Program-made: the position numbers and the translations under genes
The notes under the pieces: generated by a model
Told to the model about the DNA's origin: nothing
Databases searched by the model: none
The model's input: only the letters and a program-made list of their open reading frames with translations
Source: Pseudobdellovibrionaceae bacterium
Lineage (GTDB): Bacteria > Bdellovibrionota > Bdellovibrionia > Bdellovibrionales > UBA1609
Reading direction: 5' to 3'
NCBI GenBank assembly: GCA_020635075.1
Contig: JACKAM010000004.1
Coordinates: forward strand, 434,001-498,000
DNA length: 64,000 nt
Shown here: positions 16,669 through 24,174 of the stretch, one piece after another
Numbering within the stretch: the stretch's first letter is position 1
Layout of the letters: the number at the start of each line of letters is the position of its first letter

Positions 16669-16890
16669 TTAAGATTTCTTGCGTTTGCTGGCTTTCTTTT
16701 CCTGGCGGCGACGAAGAATGATCTTATCAAGGATTTCCCCAGCCTCAAATCGCAGGTCATTTTCATAGACAAAGCGGTAAAATCCCTCAACCTCTGGGCT
16801 ACGACGAAACTTTTTAAGTGATGATGGGAGTGTGTCGGAGGTTTGGAAGTCAATGGAGCTGCCATCTTCGGCCAGTTTAACTCGTGCCAT
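16669..16890 (-). CDS. Small basic protein, unknown function
   Basis: A 73-residue cytoplasmic protein starting MARVKLAEDGSSIDFQTSD, with a central FYRFVYENDLRFEAGEILDKII and a strongly basic end (RRRQEKKASKRKKS). It has no signal peptide or cysteine. The basic tail suggests nucleic-acid or ribosome association, but no family is recognised. GGGAAAGGG lies upstream of ATG 16890, and a clear terminator follows, so it is likely a single-gene transcript. Confidence 0.65.
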   Translation of the reverse strand: MARVKLAEDGSSIDFQTSDTLPSSLKKFRRSPEVEGFYRFVYENDLRFEAGEILDKIILRRRQEKKASKRKKS

Positions 16891-17105
16891 ATTTTATTGC
16901 CCTTTCCCTGTTAAGCCACCTATGCCCGAATGATCGTGTCACCCCTAAGTGATCTCGATTGTGGCTGTAACCCTCATAAATACGGGATTTTACAAGGCGG
17001 GTCAATGGTCATCGTCGAGGGTCCTGAAAATTCACTTGGCTCATTGGAAATATGGCTTTTTCAGCCTATAAGGGACCATTCCAATCCATGTCCCAGGGAG
17101 AAATC

Positions 17106-17969
17106 ATGCTTAGACTTGACGGCAAACAGGTGAGTGCAGCGCGCAGAGCGGTGTTAAAGGATAAAGTTCGGGACTTCTCCCAGAAAACTGGTCACACACC
17201 GGGCTTGGCCGTGGTCCTGGTGGGTGATGACCCGGCAAGCCAGGTTTATGTGGGTGGTAAAATCAAAGCCTGTGCAGAAGTAGGATTGGAGAGTTATGAG
17301 CATCGACTTCCTGAAACAACCTCACCTTCAGAGTTAAAATCCCTGATTGATCAGCTCAACAGTGACAACAAGGTTGACGGCATTCTGGTGCAGCTTCCTC
17401 TGCCAAAGAGTTTGGATGCGGATGAGGTCCTAACCTGGATTGATCCCAACAAAGATGTAGATGGCTTAACTTCAAGTTCTATGGGCTTGTTGTGGATGGG
17501 AAAACCTCGGGCGATTTCCTGCACGCCCGCCGGTGTGATGGCCATTCTTGAGCATTACAAAATCACCGTGGCCGGTAAGACCGCTGTGGTTGTTGGTCGC
17601 AGCAATATTGTAGGTAAGCCCATGGCGCACTTGCTCACCCAAGCAGATGCCACGGTGACGGTTTGTCATTCGCGCACCAAAGATGTCTCCTCTCACACCA
17701 AGTATGCGGACGTTGTTGTAGTTGCCGCAGGACGCCCACGCATGTTGGGTAAGGATGATTTTAAAGAGGGCAGCATTGTCATCGACGTCGGTATTCACCG
17801 TCAGCCTGGTTCTGATGGTAAATCCAAGCTGTGCGGAGATGTACGCTTCGAAGAGTTGGAAGGTTGGGCTCAGGCTGCCACTCCCGTGCCGGGAGGAGTT
17901 GGCCCCATGACCATTGCCATGCTATTGGAGAACACTTTGAGGCTTGCGGAGCTCAACCAAAACAAATAG
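17106..17969 (+). CDS. folD: Methylenetetrahydrofolate dehydrogenase/cyclohydrolase
   Basis: A 287-residue bifunctional enzyme interconverting 5,10-methylene- and 10-formyl-tetrahydrofolate with NADP. Family landmarks: the catalytic region with YVGGKIKACAEVGL (Tyr and Lys of the YxxxK motif), LVQLPLPKSLD, the long signature DVDGLTSSSMG, the Rossmann segment VVVGRSNIVGKPMAHLL, and the C-terminal PVPGGVGPMTIAMLLENT. ATG 17106 follows AGGGAG at the proper spacing; upstream in-frame starts at 17052 and 17088 are less supported. It feeds one-carbon units shared with the glycine cleavage genes 2 kb downstream. Confidence 0.97.
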   Translation: MLRLDGKQVSAARRAVLKDKVRDFSQKTGHTPGLAVVLVGDDPASQVYVGGKIKACAEVGLESYEHRLPETTSPSELKSLIDQLNSDNKVDGILVQLPLPKSLDADEVLTWIDPNKDVDGLTSSSMGLLWMGKPRAISCTPAGVMAILEHYKITVAGKTAVVVGRSNIVGKPMAHLLTQADATVTVCHSRTKDVSSHTKYADVVVVAAGRPRMLGKDDFKEGSIVIDVGIHRQPGSDGKSKLCGDVRFEELEGWAQAATPVPGGVGPMTIAMLLENTLRLAELNQNK

Positions 17970-17991
17970 CACTTGGCCAAGGTGTTTTATT

Positions 17992-19962
17992 TTACTTCAG
18001 CATTGTTGGAATCAGGTTTTCTTGATTTTGGCCTTCACGATAGAGTTTGGGAAGTTCCTTGGGAACCTTGGCCTGATCAAACTGCAGATTGAATTCACTC
18101 ATATTGGCGCCCACAAACTTCAGTGCCAAGTAAAGCAAAACGTAATCAAGCTTTGCACAAGGGGCCATCTTGAAGCGAACAATGTCGTCTAGAGTGGCGC
18201 TTCTGTAGCGGTCACGCTGGTTCATCGCTGCTCCTGCATTGGAGCTAGCTTTACATGACTCTCTCTCTTCAGCAGTGTCCATCAAGGAGCATTTCATTGA
18301 AACGGCGAGAGCCCCTTGCCCCTCGGTATAGCCTAGTGGCCATAGCTCCGGGTGTTCCGGAAACCAGCCCATGAGGTCCTTAGTATATGAGGCCGCGGCA
18401 TAAGTCGTAGGTAAGAAGAACCCCCTGTCATCTTGGGGGTTAACACTGCGATCCTCTTGAATCGGAAATGTCACAAAGTTGAGATTTGGCGACCGTTCAT
18501 TGCGCAAATAGCGCGAGGCGGTCTCGGTAATCTGAAATGGACCAGCGGCTGTGTAGTACTTAGGGTTCGCACCTGCGGGGAGTTTTGTGGCTTCAATAAT
18601 CCAACCCTCGGAGATGGCAAACTGGGATTCCAAAGCACTGATATAGAGCATTTCAGGAGTCACATCCAGGTGTTGAAAGATGGGCGTGGTATAGGGGACG
18701 AGGGCTTTCATCTTGTGGAAGAAGTTCATCGCCCGAGGTTTCATGTTGTAAGAGGCGCCCTTGCCACACTGGCGGTATTTTTTTGCCCCGGTCCAATACT
18801 GAATAAACTCTTGAACGTAGGGGTTAACGCGAAATTTTTCCAGCTGCCGAGTCACTTCTTGGGCTTTGCTCAGTTTGGGATCGGAAAAATTCACCGCAAT
18901 CACAGCGCTTGGGTGACTCGACCAGACTTCGCTGTCGACAACCTTGAATTCAGGTTGTACTGGTGGACGGTCTGTTCCTGGCCGTTCAAAGAAAACTGTC
19001 ACCTCACCCTCTTTGCCCTCGGCATCGGATCGAAGGCGAATGGCAATATCCCCCTTTTCGTTGTTGCCCAGGAGGACTCCCTTAAGGGGGTGGTCGCCAA
19101 CCTCTGCTCTCTGTAGATCCGAGGTTTGATCGGTGGTGCGCAGGAGTTCACCCTCGACGACCAGAACATCCTGTCCGGGTTTATCTCCAGGCACACGAAC
19201 GCGAACATAGGCCGGTCCATCAAGGACTTCTACGGACTCTTGAATTGCCGATCTTTCAGTTGCGCCGGATTGAGTGAGGGCAGTAAGAACTGGGGTCGAA
19301 TTCGTACCTTTGGTTTCGCGCACTCGATACTGAGTTTCGTGGCGGGTGTAGAGAATTCCAGTTTCGTCGGAGACTGTGGGCGCCTGGTGGCTAGGAATGT
19401 TGAGGTCGATCTTTTGTAGGATCAATTGAACCTCGTCGCACTGGATGTCGCGACAGGCGAGAGCTAGTTGGTAGCGGGCCTCTGTATATTGATCCGAATT
19501 CTTGACCAGTACTCCAGCGTTTCCGAGAGATCCGTTAATCAAGGGCTTCAGTGGCCCTTCAAACTCCAGAGGTCTTGTCCAACCACCGCCCTCCGGCCTG
19601 AGACCAATCACCACCTTTACGGATTCGGGTTTCTGGGCGTTGGCTGCGCGAATGATGTTCACATGAGCGTAGGCGATCTGCTTGCTCAAATCAGGATTGA
19701 AGGTTTTCGGGTTTACCTGCCGACGGATTTCACGCATCACCTCTGTATGGCCAGTACCGGTGTAAGGGACCAGGTGAGTGATCTGTTCCTGTGGATCGTA
19801 GCTAATCTTGGAGGCCCCGGTGAGGTGTGGATCGTCGCTTTCAGTGGCGACTAACCCGGTGTTCTGGGAGCGCATTCCCCCCTGACAGCTGGCCATTAAG
19901 GCTGCCAAAGCCAGGGCCCAAAGGGGTTTGATTAGAGTGGGTTTAATCCTGGAACGTGCCAA
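17992..19962 (-). CDS. Lipoprotein with C-terminal lytic-transglycosylase-like domain
   Basis: A 656-residue protein with a lipoprotein signal (lipobox LMAS-C at about residue 26). A large middle part is unrecognised, with an Arg/Glu-rich beta region. From about residue 410 a helical domain has features of Slt/MltD-like muramidases: ALESQF (candidate catalytic Glu), AAGPFQITETASRYL and the late segment TYAAASYTKDLMGW. It would cleave or bind peptidoglycan in the envelope. The start is TTG 19962: GGAGG lies five bases upstream, no ATG precedes the lipobox, and the N-terminus is basic as expected. Cysteines (CRDIQC, CGKG, CKAS) may form disulphides. Confidence 0.7.
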   Translation of the reverse strand: MARSRIKPTLIKPLWALALAALMASCQGGMRSQNTGLVATESDDPHLTGASKISYDPQEQITHLVPYTGTGHTEVMREIRRQVNPKTFNPDLSKQIAYAHVNIIRAANAQKPESVKVVIGLRPEGGGWTRPLEFEGPLKPLINGSLGNAGVLVKNSDQYTEARYQLALACRDIQCDEVQLILQKIDLNIPSHQAPTVSDETGILYTRHETQYRVRETKGTNSTPVLTALTQSGATERSAIQESVEVLDGPAYVRVRVPGDKPGQDVLVVEGELLRTTDQTSDLQRAEVGDHPLKGVLLGNNEKGDIAIRLRSDAEGKEGEVTVFFERPGTDRPPVQPEFKVVDSEVWSSHPSAVIAVNFSDPKLSKAQEVTRQLEKFRVNPYVQEFIQYWTGAKKYRQCGKGASYNMKPRAMNFFHKMKALVPYTTPIFQHLDVTPEMLYISALESQFAISEGWIIEATKLPAGANPKYYTAAGPFQITETASRYLRNERSPNLNFVTFPIQEDRSVNPQDDRGFFLPTTYAAASYTKDLMGWFPEHPELWPLGYTEGQGALAVSMKCSLMDTAEERESCKASSNAGAAMNQRDRYRSATLDDIVRFKMAPCAKLDYVLLYLALKFVGANMSEFNLQFDQAKVPKELPKLYREGQNQENLIPTMLK

Positions 19963-20040
19963 AAATACCTCCGCGGAGATCCAAAGAGCAAGATCAGGGC
20001 CAAGGCTGGAGGTCTATCTATTGGTATTTCCAGGCATTTT

Positions 20041-20132
20041 TTGACAATTTCGCGCCTCACGCGACGAGTCATTGGCGAATTTTGTCAACTCCGGGCGAGG
20101 CTCCGCTAGGGCTTTGACAGCCCTGCCGGGAG
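20041..20132 (+). promoter_or_regulatory. Structured leader upstream of gcvT
   Basis: An imperfect inverted repeat pairs 20043-20056 with 20074-20086. A second hairpin follows: CTCC(G)GGC at 20089-20096 pairs with GCC(G)GGAG at 20125-20132, and AGGGCT/AGCCCT at 20108-20124 forms an inner stem. The element ends 26 bases before the gcvT ribosome site. The known glycine riboswitch core was not recognised, so it may be another cis-regulatory RNA. Confidence 0.4.
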
Positions 20133-20169
20133 GGAGCAAAGTGGTCCTTTTCCTGTTGTGGAGGCGTAT

Positions 20170-21264
20170 ATGAGTGAGGTGAAAGAAACCCCTCTGTGCA
20201 AGAGTCATGAAGCCCTTGGGGGCAAAATGGTGGAATTTGCTGGCTGGAGGATGCCGGTTGAATATCAGGGCTTGCGCCAGGAACACTTGAACACGCGAAA
20301 GAACGTGGGTTTGTTTGATGTCTCTCATATGGGAGAGATTCGCGTGAAGGGCCCAAAGTCCCTTGAGACCCTGGAGTGGTTAACGACCAATCATGTGGGA
20401 AAGCTTGAAAACGGACAGGCCCAATACACTCTGCTGACCAACTTTGCAGGCGGTATTGTGGACGACCTTATCGTCTACTGTTTGGAGAAGGGTCAGGATT
20501 ACCTTCTTTGCGTGAACGCTTCCAATGCCGACAAAGATTACGCTTGGATTGTGGAAAACAACAAGGGCGCTGAACTCAAGAACGAGAGTGATGACTGGGG
20601 GCAAATTGCCGTCCAAGGCCCGAGGGCCGTGGAGCTGGTGTCTCGCCTATTTGGTGAGACCATGAAGTCAGTGGCGTCCTTTCACTTTGTCCCCGCACAA
20701 TTTGATGGCGACCAGGTTTACCTGGCCCGCACGGGATACACTGGTGAGGAGGGCTTTGAAATCTTTGTTCCGAAGGCAAGGGCCATGGCCCTGTGGAACC
20801 TGCTTCTTGATAAGGGTCAGGATTTGGAAGTGTGTCCAGTGGGCTTGGGAGCCAGGGACACACTGAGAACTGAGATGAAATACCCGCTTTACGGACACGA
20901 AATTGACGACACGACGAACCCCTATATGGCTGGGCTGGGTTGGGTTGTGAAGCCGGCGGCCAAGGATTTCATCGGTCGGGACAAGATTGTGGCTGGCAAA
21001 GAAGCTGGCTTGAGCCATAAGTTGGTTGGTCTCAAGATGCTGGATCGGGGGATCGCAAGACAGGGTTACTCCTTGTTTTCTTTTGACAATAAAGAAATCG
21101 GCAGGGTAACAAGTGGCACGGTTTCCCCCAGTCGTGGTGACAATATTGCTGTGGGCTATTTGGCCAAAGAGCAGGCCGAACCCGGTACTGAGGTGATGGT
21201 GGAGATTCGTGGTCGCAAGCTCAAAGCAGTGGTTGTGAAGACCCCCTTTGTGACGAAGGCCTAA
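20170..21264 (+). CDS. gcvT: Glycine cleavage system T protein (aminomethyltransferase)
   Basis: A 364-residue folate-dependent aminomethyltransferase; it moves the one-carbon unit from the aminomethyl-lipoyl arm of GcvH to tetrahydrofolate and releases ammonia. Signatures: MVEFAGWRMPVEY, NVGLFDVSHMGEI (with the conserved catalytic Asp region), QIAVQGPRAVELV, ARTGYTGEEGFEIFVP, GLGARDTLRTEM and the C-terminal GRVTSGTVSPS. ATG 20170 is chosen for GGAGG at 20159-20163. It is followed by gcvH after 56 bases. No gcvP is found in the window, so the decarboxylase must be encoded elsewhere. Confidence 0.97.
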   Translation: MSEVKETPLCKSHEALGGKMVEFAGWRMPVEYQGLRQEHLNTRKNVGLFDVSHMGEIRVKGPKSLETLEWLTTNHVGKLENGQAQYTLLTNFAGGIVDDLIVYCLEKGQDYLLCVNASNADKDYAWIVENNKGAELKNESDDWGQIAVQGPRAVELVSRLFGETMKSVASFHFVPAQFDGDQVYLARTGYTGEEGFEIFVPKARAMALWNLLLDKGQDLEVCPVGLGARDTLRTEMKYPLYGHEIDDTTNPYMAGLGWVVKPAAKDFIGRDKIVAGKEAGLSHKLVGLKMLDRGIARQGYSLFSFDNKEIGRVTSGTVSPSRGDNIAVGYLAKEQAEPGTEVMVEIRGRKLKAVVVKTPFVTKA

Positions 21265-21320
21265 GAGAAGAAGTTGGCAATTGGGAGTTCCTTTTAAAAA
21301 GGCGTTGGGAGGCGAAAAGC

Positions 21321-21710
21321 ATGGCGAACTATCACATTCCTGAAGAGAATTACTACACCAAAGATCACGAGTGGGCTCAGGTTGACGAGAACGTCGTCAC
21401 TGTTGGTATCACAGAATTTGCTCAAGATCAGTTGGGCGAAATTGTTTACGTTGAGCTTCCCGAAGAAGGTGCCAAAGTCACTCAGGGCGAAACCTTCGGT
21501 GTAGTAGAGAGTGTGAAGGCGGCCAACGATTTGTACGCTCCTGTTTCTGGAACCGTCATTGAAGTGAATGCTTCACTGATGGATGAGCCAGGCACTATGA
21601 ATGACGATCCTATGAATGATGGTTGGATGATTCGCATCGAGATGGACACTGAAAAAGAGTTGGCCAACCTCATGCGCGCTCCCGACTATAAAAAACTGAT
21701 CGCCAAGTAA
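21321..21710 (+). CDS. gcvH: Glycine cleavage system H protein
   Basis: A 129-residue lipoyl carrier protein. The N-terminus YYTKDHEWAQVDENVVTVGITEFAQDQLG is typical. The lipoylated lysine lies in VESVKAANDLYAPVSGTV, and the C-terminal NDDPMNDGWMIRIE is conserved. It carries the aminomethyl group between the P, T and L proteins. GGGAGG precedes ATG 21321. It is co-directional with gcvT and forms a two-gene operon; the tRNA-Leu locus follows. Confidence 0.97.
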   Translation: MANYHIPEENYYTKDHEWAQVDENVVTVGITEFAQDQLGEIVYVELPEEGAKVTQGETFGVVESVKAANDLYAPVSGTVIEVNASLMDEPGTMNDDPMNDGWMIRIEMDTEKELANLMRAPDYKKLIAK

Positions 21711-21755
21711 GTGTTGCTCGCCCCTTTTTTTGGGGTTACAACTTTATTGATTTTT

Positions 21756-21864
21756 GATCACGCCCTGCTGGTGGAATTGGCAGACATCGCGAGACTGGAT
21801 GTCGGACAAAGCCCGGGTGGGGAGACAAAACAAGATCACGCCCTGCTGGTGGAATTGGCAGACA
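21756..21864 (+). repeat. 31-bp direct repeat: truncated tRNA-Leu 5' copy plus the start of the real gene
   Basis: Positions 21756-21786 and 21834-21864 are identical. The second copy begins six bases before the functional tRNA-Leu and covers its acceptor 5' strand and D arm. The first copy is followed by unrelated sequence and has no matching 3' acceptor strand, so it is a broken tRNA fragment. Confidence 0.9.
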
Positions 21865-21924
21865 CGCTAGACTTAGGATCTAGTGCCGAGAGGCGTGGGG
21901 GTTCAAGTCCCTCGCAGGGCACCA
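21840..21924 (+). tRNA. tRNA-Leu (anticodon UAG)
   Basis: Acceptor stem GCCCTGC/GCAGGGC, D arm with GTGGAATTGGCAGAC, anticodon stem CTAGA/TCTAG around loop CTTAGGA (anticodon TAG, reading CUA). A long variable arm (class II tRNA), the T arm GGGGGTTCAAGTCCCTC, and an encoded CCA at 21922-21924 follow. It is 85 bases including CCA. Confidence 0.97.
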
Positions 21925-21961
21925 AATAAAAAAACCAACCATGTGGTTGGTTTTTTTATTT
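21925..21961 (+). terminator. Rho-independent terminator after tRNA-Leu
   Basis: AAATAAAAAAACCAACCA pairs with TGGTTGGTTTTTTTATTT (18 bp, two-base apex), beginning at the end of the encoded CCA. The T7 tract makes it strong in the plus direction. Confidence 0.95.
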
Positions 21962-21966
21962 GGGGA

Positions 21967-22108
21967 CCTGCGAGGGACTTGAAGCGAATGACCCGGCCGC
22001 CAGTGGCGGCAGGTTGAGCTGGAAGCGAGACCTAGGGTCATGAGGGTGGTCAGGCAGTCAGTTGAGCGACCGCAGGGAGTAGGCTCAACTGACCGGGTCT
22101 CCGACCCG
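21967..22108 (+). other. Highly structured intergenic element with inverted copy of the tRNA 3' end
   Basis: Positions 21967-21983 are the exact reverse complement of the tRNA T-arm/acceptor segment 21902-21918. Downstream are ATGACCC/GGGTCAT (21988-21994 with 22035-22041) enclosing GCCGCC-AGT-GGCGGC, a perfect 10-bp stem TCAGTTGAGC/GCTCAACTGA (22058-22067 with 22083-22092), and CGGGTC-TCC-GACCCG (22094-22108). No ORF is convincing. It may be a palindromic mobile repeat or a structured RNA. Confidence 0.6.
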
Positions 22109-22132
22109 TGAAGCGTGTTCTTGCAAAAATCT

Positions 22133-22747
22133 CTATAGCCTACCGCAGCCCGCTTTCAATGTACCACCCATCCACTGGGGAGCCGGAATACCATGTCTGG
22201 TATCCAGTCCATAGGCGATTAGACCGTCTCCGGGATTGCAGCGAACCAGCTCCACTTGGTTTAGAATGCGAAAGTACCTGCTGGAGTTCACATCATCTTC
22301 ACGGGAAAGAAAGCCTTCAACGGCCAAGGATCCCAAGTCGCGCACGGGTAGCTGAACACGTGTGGGGACCAAACTGTAGTCCTGGCCTGAGTGGCAAAGA
22401 GCGATGGTATCATCCTGCATGACCAGCTCAAGGCGCTTAGCTACGTTTTCATCCTGAGTGACCAGGTTGATCTGAAAGAGTCCGTAGTTTTGCCCCTGAT
22501 ACCTGATGGTGTAGGTTCCTGAGGTCCAAGTGCTAAATTTGGATTTGGATGCAAAGACGAATGTCTTTCGGCCTCTTTGGAGTCCTTGGATCTCCTCGCC
22601 ATCATAGGCCTCAATGATTTGTTTTTGTAGAACCCGCCCGATGCGAGTTGTGCCGTACTCATAGCAGTAGGCACCTTCACCCAGGGCTGTGCCCATGGAA
22701 AACACGACGAAGCCCACAAGTAGGCTTGCAAGAATAGCTTTATTCAT
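22133..22747 (-). CDS. Secreted protein, unknown function
   Basis: A 204-residue protein with signal peptide MNKAILASLLVGFVVFSMGTALG. The mature domain is beta-rich and contains four cysteines (AYCYEYG, ALCHSG, VRCNPG, AGCGRL), consistent with two disulphides. No family is recognised. GGGG lies eight bases before ATG 22747. It is transcribed away from the gene at 23074. Its 3' end abuts the structured element after the tRNA locus, and no separate terminator is seen. Confidence 0.7.
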   Translation of the reverse strand: MNKAILASLLVGFVVFSMGTALGEGAYCYEYGTTRIGRVLQKQIIEAYDGEEIQGLQRGRKTFVFASKSKFSTWTSGTYTIRYQGQNYGLFQINLVTQDENVAKRLELVMQDDTIALCHSGQDYSLVPTRVQLPVRDLGSLAVEGFLSREDDVNSSRYFRILNQVELVRCNPGDGLIAYGLDTRHGIPAPQWMGGTLKAGCGRL

Positions 22748-23073
22748 TTGTGATACCCCATTTGTCTGACCCGCACCACCGGGTCGGTATTTATCCTAAT
22801 GTTCAAAATCTTCTAGCAGAAATAATCCCCCGGGACGTGAAAAAGGGACCCCCTATAGATCATGCAATTCACACATAAAATTTGGACAAGAGGGAACTAA
22901 GAGGCTGGTTTAAGTGAGGAAATTATTGGCTATTTCGGTCCTGTGGGTGAAATAGGTGAGTAAATTTTCTAAGTCCAAGCTGTCCCTATCCCCACCCCTC
23001 TCCCGGGTGTAGCTAAATTGAGAAATCTAAACTCAACGAATAAGCAGTCACCTATAAAATCCGGGAGGGGAAA
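22748..23073. other. Divergent intergenic region, no gene seen
   Basis: It separates two outward-facing secreted-protein genes. It contains ACCGGGTC-type GC patches near 22775 and an AT-rich middle. A 13-codon frame from GTG 22914 (RKLLAISVLWVK) resembles the start of a signal peptide but stops at once. No convincing promoter or RNA element was found. Confidence 0.5.
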
Positions 23074-23658
23074 ATGCGTCAGGTATTGTTGGCCCTATTT
23101 GTATTTGCCAGTGCGGCTCAGGCATCAGCCGCGAGTTCAAAAGTTCTTAAGAATTGCTACGGCGACGATGGTGCCCAGTTTTTTGTTTCCGAACTTGAAG
23201 ACATCTCAATTGCCGGCCAGATTCCTGTCTTGTTGTTCAATGACCTGAACCAGGTGGTCGGCGTGATGGCGGTTGAGCCCAAGCGGGCCGAGAGATCTCC
23301 CAACCAAGCAAAATCTGTCGAGGTCCACTTGATGTCTCTGTGTGCCCTGGGGCTTGAAGTGGATACATTCTACTATGCTGAGGACAGCTCTGCGGATCTC
23401 ATGAAGTGGACAGGGGAAAAGGACTGGTCTTTGGCCATCACTCAGGACGAGGGCATGATCACCATGAATGCCACTGTGGAAAAAAAGAGTGAGTATGCGA
23501 CTAAAATCAAAGTCGACTTTAGAGGTTACGATGTCTTTCGCGAAGAAGAGGAACTAGAGCCCAGCAACGATCCGACATTTGTTGAGGACTGGGGTCCAGC
23601 TCGTGGAACGGGATCTTTTTACTTTTACATTCCCAGAAACTGGCTACTCAAAAACTAA
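23074..23658 (+). CDS. Secreted protein, unknown function
   Basis: A 194-residue protein with signal peptide MRQVLLALFVFASAAQASA. The mature part has two cysteines (NCYGDDG and LCALGL), an acidic C-terminal third (FREEEELEPSNDPT) and an aromatic end (GSFYFYIPRNWLLKN). No family is recognised. GGGAGGGG before ATG 23074 is a strong ribosome site. The 326 bases upstream, shared with the divergent gene starting at 22747, contain the promoters but no box pair I can defend. A 12-bp hairpin follows the gene. Confidence 0.7.
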   Translation: MRQVLLALFVFASAAQASAASSKVLKNCYGDDGAQFFVSELEDISIAGQIPVLLFNDLNQVVGVMAVEPKRAERSPNQAKSVEVHLMSLCALGLEVDTFYYAEDSSADLMKWTGEKDWSLAITQDEGMITMNATVEKKSEYATKIKVDFRGYDVFREEEELEPSNDPTFVEDWGPARGTGSFYFYIPRNWLLKN

Positions 23659-23722
23659 GATACCTTTAGAATTCGTCTCCCGCACTGCTAAAGAACCTGT
23701 GGTAGGTCCTGCGACAACGAAA

Positions 23723-23750
23723 ATAGGAGGAAGGGGCGCCTTCCTCCTAT
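23723..23750. terminator. Hairpin between convergent genes
   Basis: ATAGGAGGAAGG and CCTTCCTCCTAT form a perfect 12-bp stem with loop GGCG. It lies between the genes ending at 23658 (+) and 23782 (-). The T-run is missing, but position and strength suggest a shared termination signal. Confidence 0.6.
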
Positions 23751-23781
23751 CCAACAACTGATTAATCTTGCGGGATGTAAA

Positions 23782-24051
23782 TCAGTCGTTGATTGTTCTC
23801 AACATGTCGTCTGCATCATCACGATCGTAAGCTCCAGGAACATAGGGCTGTCCTTTGGAGGGCTTCACTTCCGGACTCCAATCGTCGCCACGCTGCTCTC
23901 CATCCCAAGGCTCAGAGGGGCTGGGGATCACGGGGTTGTCACAGCGGCTATACAGAATATCATCGCAAAGATCATTGTTGCTGTAGTGTTGTGCGGAAGC
24001 ACCCATGGGAAGAGCAAGTGCCAGTAGGGCAACAAGAGTTGCTACTTTCAT
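23782..24051 (-). CDS. Small secreted acidic protein, unknown function
   Basis: An 89-residue protein with signal peptide MKVATLVALLALALPMGASA. The mature peptide of about 68 residues is acidic, Pro-rich and Asp-rich, with two cysteines in NDLCDDILYSRCDNP. It appears disordered apart from a possible disulphide loop, and no family is recognised. AAGGAG precedes ATG 24051. A palindrome lies 23 bases upstream of the start. Confidence 0.65.
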   Translation of the reverse strand: MKVATLVALLALALPMGASAQHYSNNDLCDDILYSRCDNPVIPSPSEPWDGEQRGDDWSPEVKPSKGQPYVPGAYDRDDADDMLRTIND

Positions 24052-24073
24052 AATTATCTCCTTACTTTTTGTT

Positions 24074-24090
24074 TGTCGTAAATAACGACA
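24074..24090. promoter_or_regulatory. Inverted repeat upstream of the small acidic secreted protein
   Basis: TGTCGT-AAATA-ACGACA, perfect 6-bp arms. It lies in the AT-rich region just upstream of the ribosome site of the gene starting at 24051, where an operator or 5' hairpin would act. No regulator is assigned. Confidence 0.4.
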
Positions 24091-24174
24091 TGTTTTTTTA
24101 TTGGGTACTTATGGCTTAAAAGGAGATTGTTCTTTGAGCAAGATTAATTTTGACTGCGAAGTAATTTTATTTTT

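Noticed and set aside
17970..17991. Near-palindrome CACTTGGCCAAGGTG followed by TTTTATTTT between folD and the lytic-transglycosylase gene
   Set aside because: The stem has a mismatch and only a minimal loop; too weak to call a terminator.
20041..20132. Glycine riboswitch before gcvT
   Set aside because: The conserved riboswitch core is not present; kept only as an unassigned structured leader.
21762..21839. A second complete tRNA upstream of tRNA-Leu
   Set aside because: Only the 5' acceptor strand and D arm are present; no anticodon, T arm or 3' acceptor strand.
22914..22955. 13-codon frame resembling the start of a signal peptide
   Set aside because: Too short, stops immediately, no homologous downstream remnant seen.
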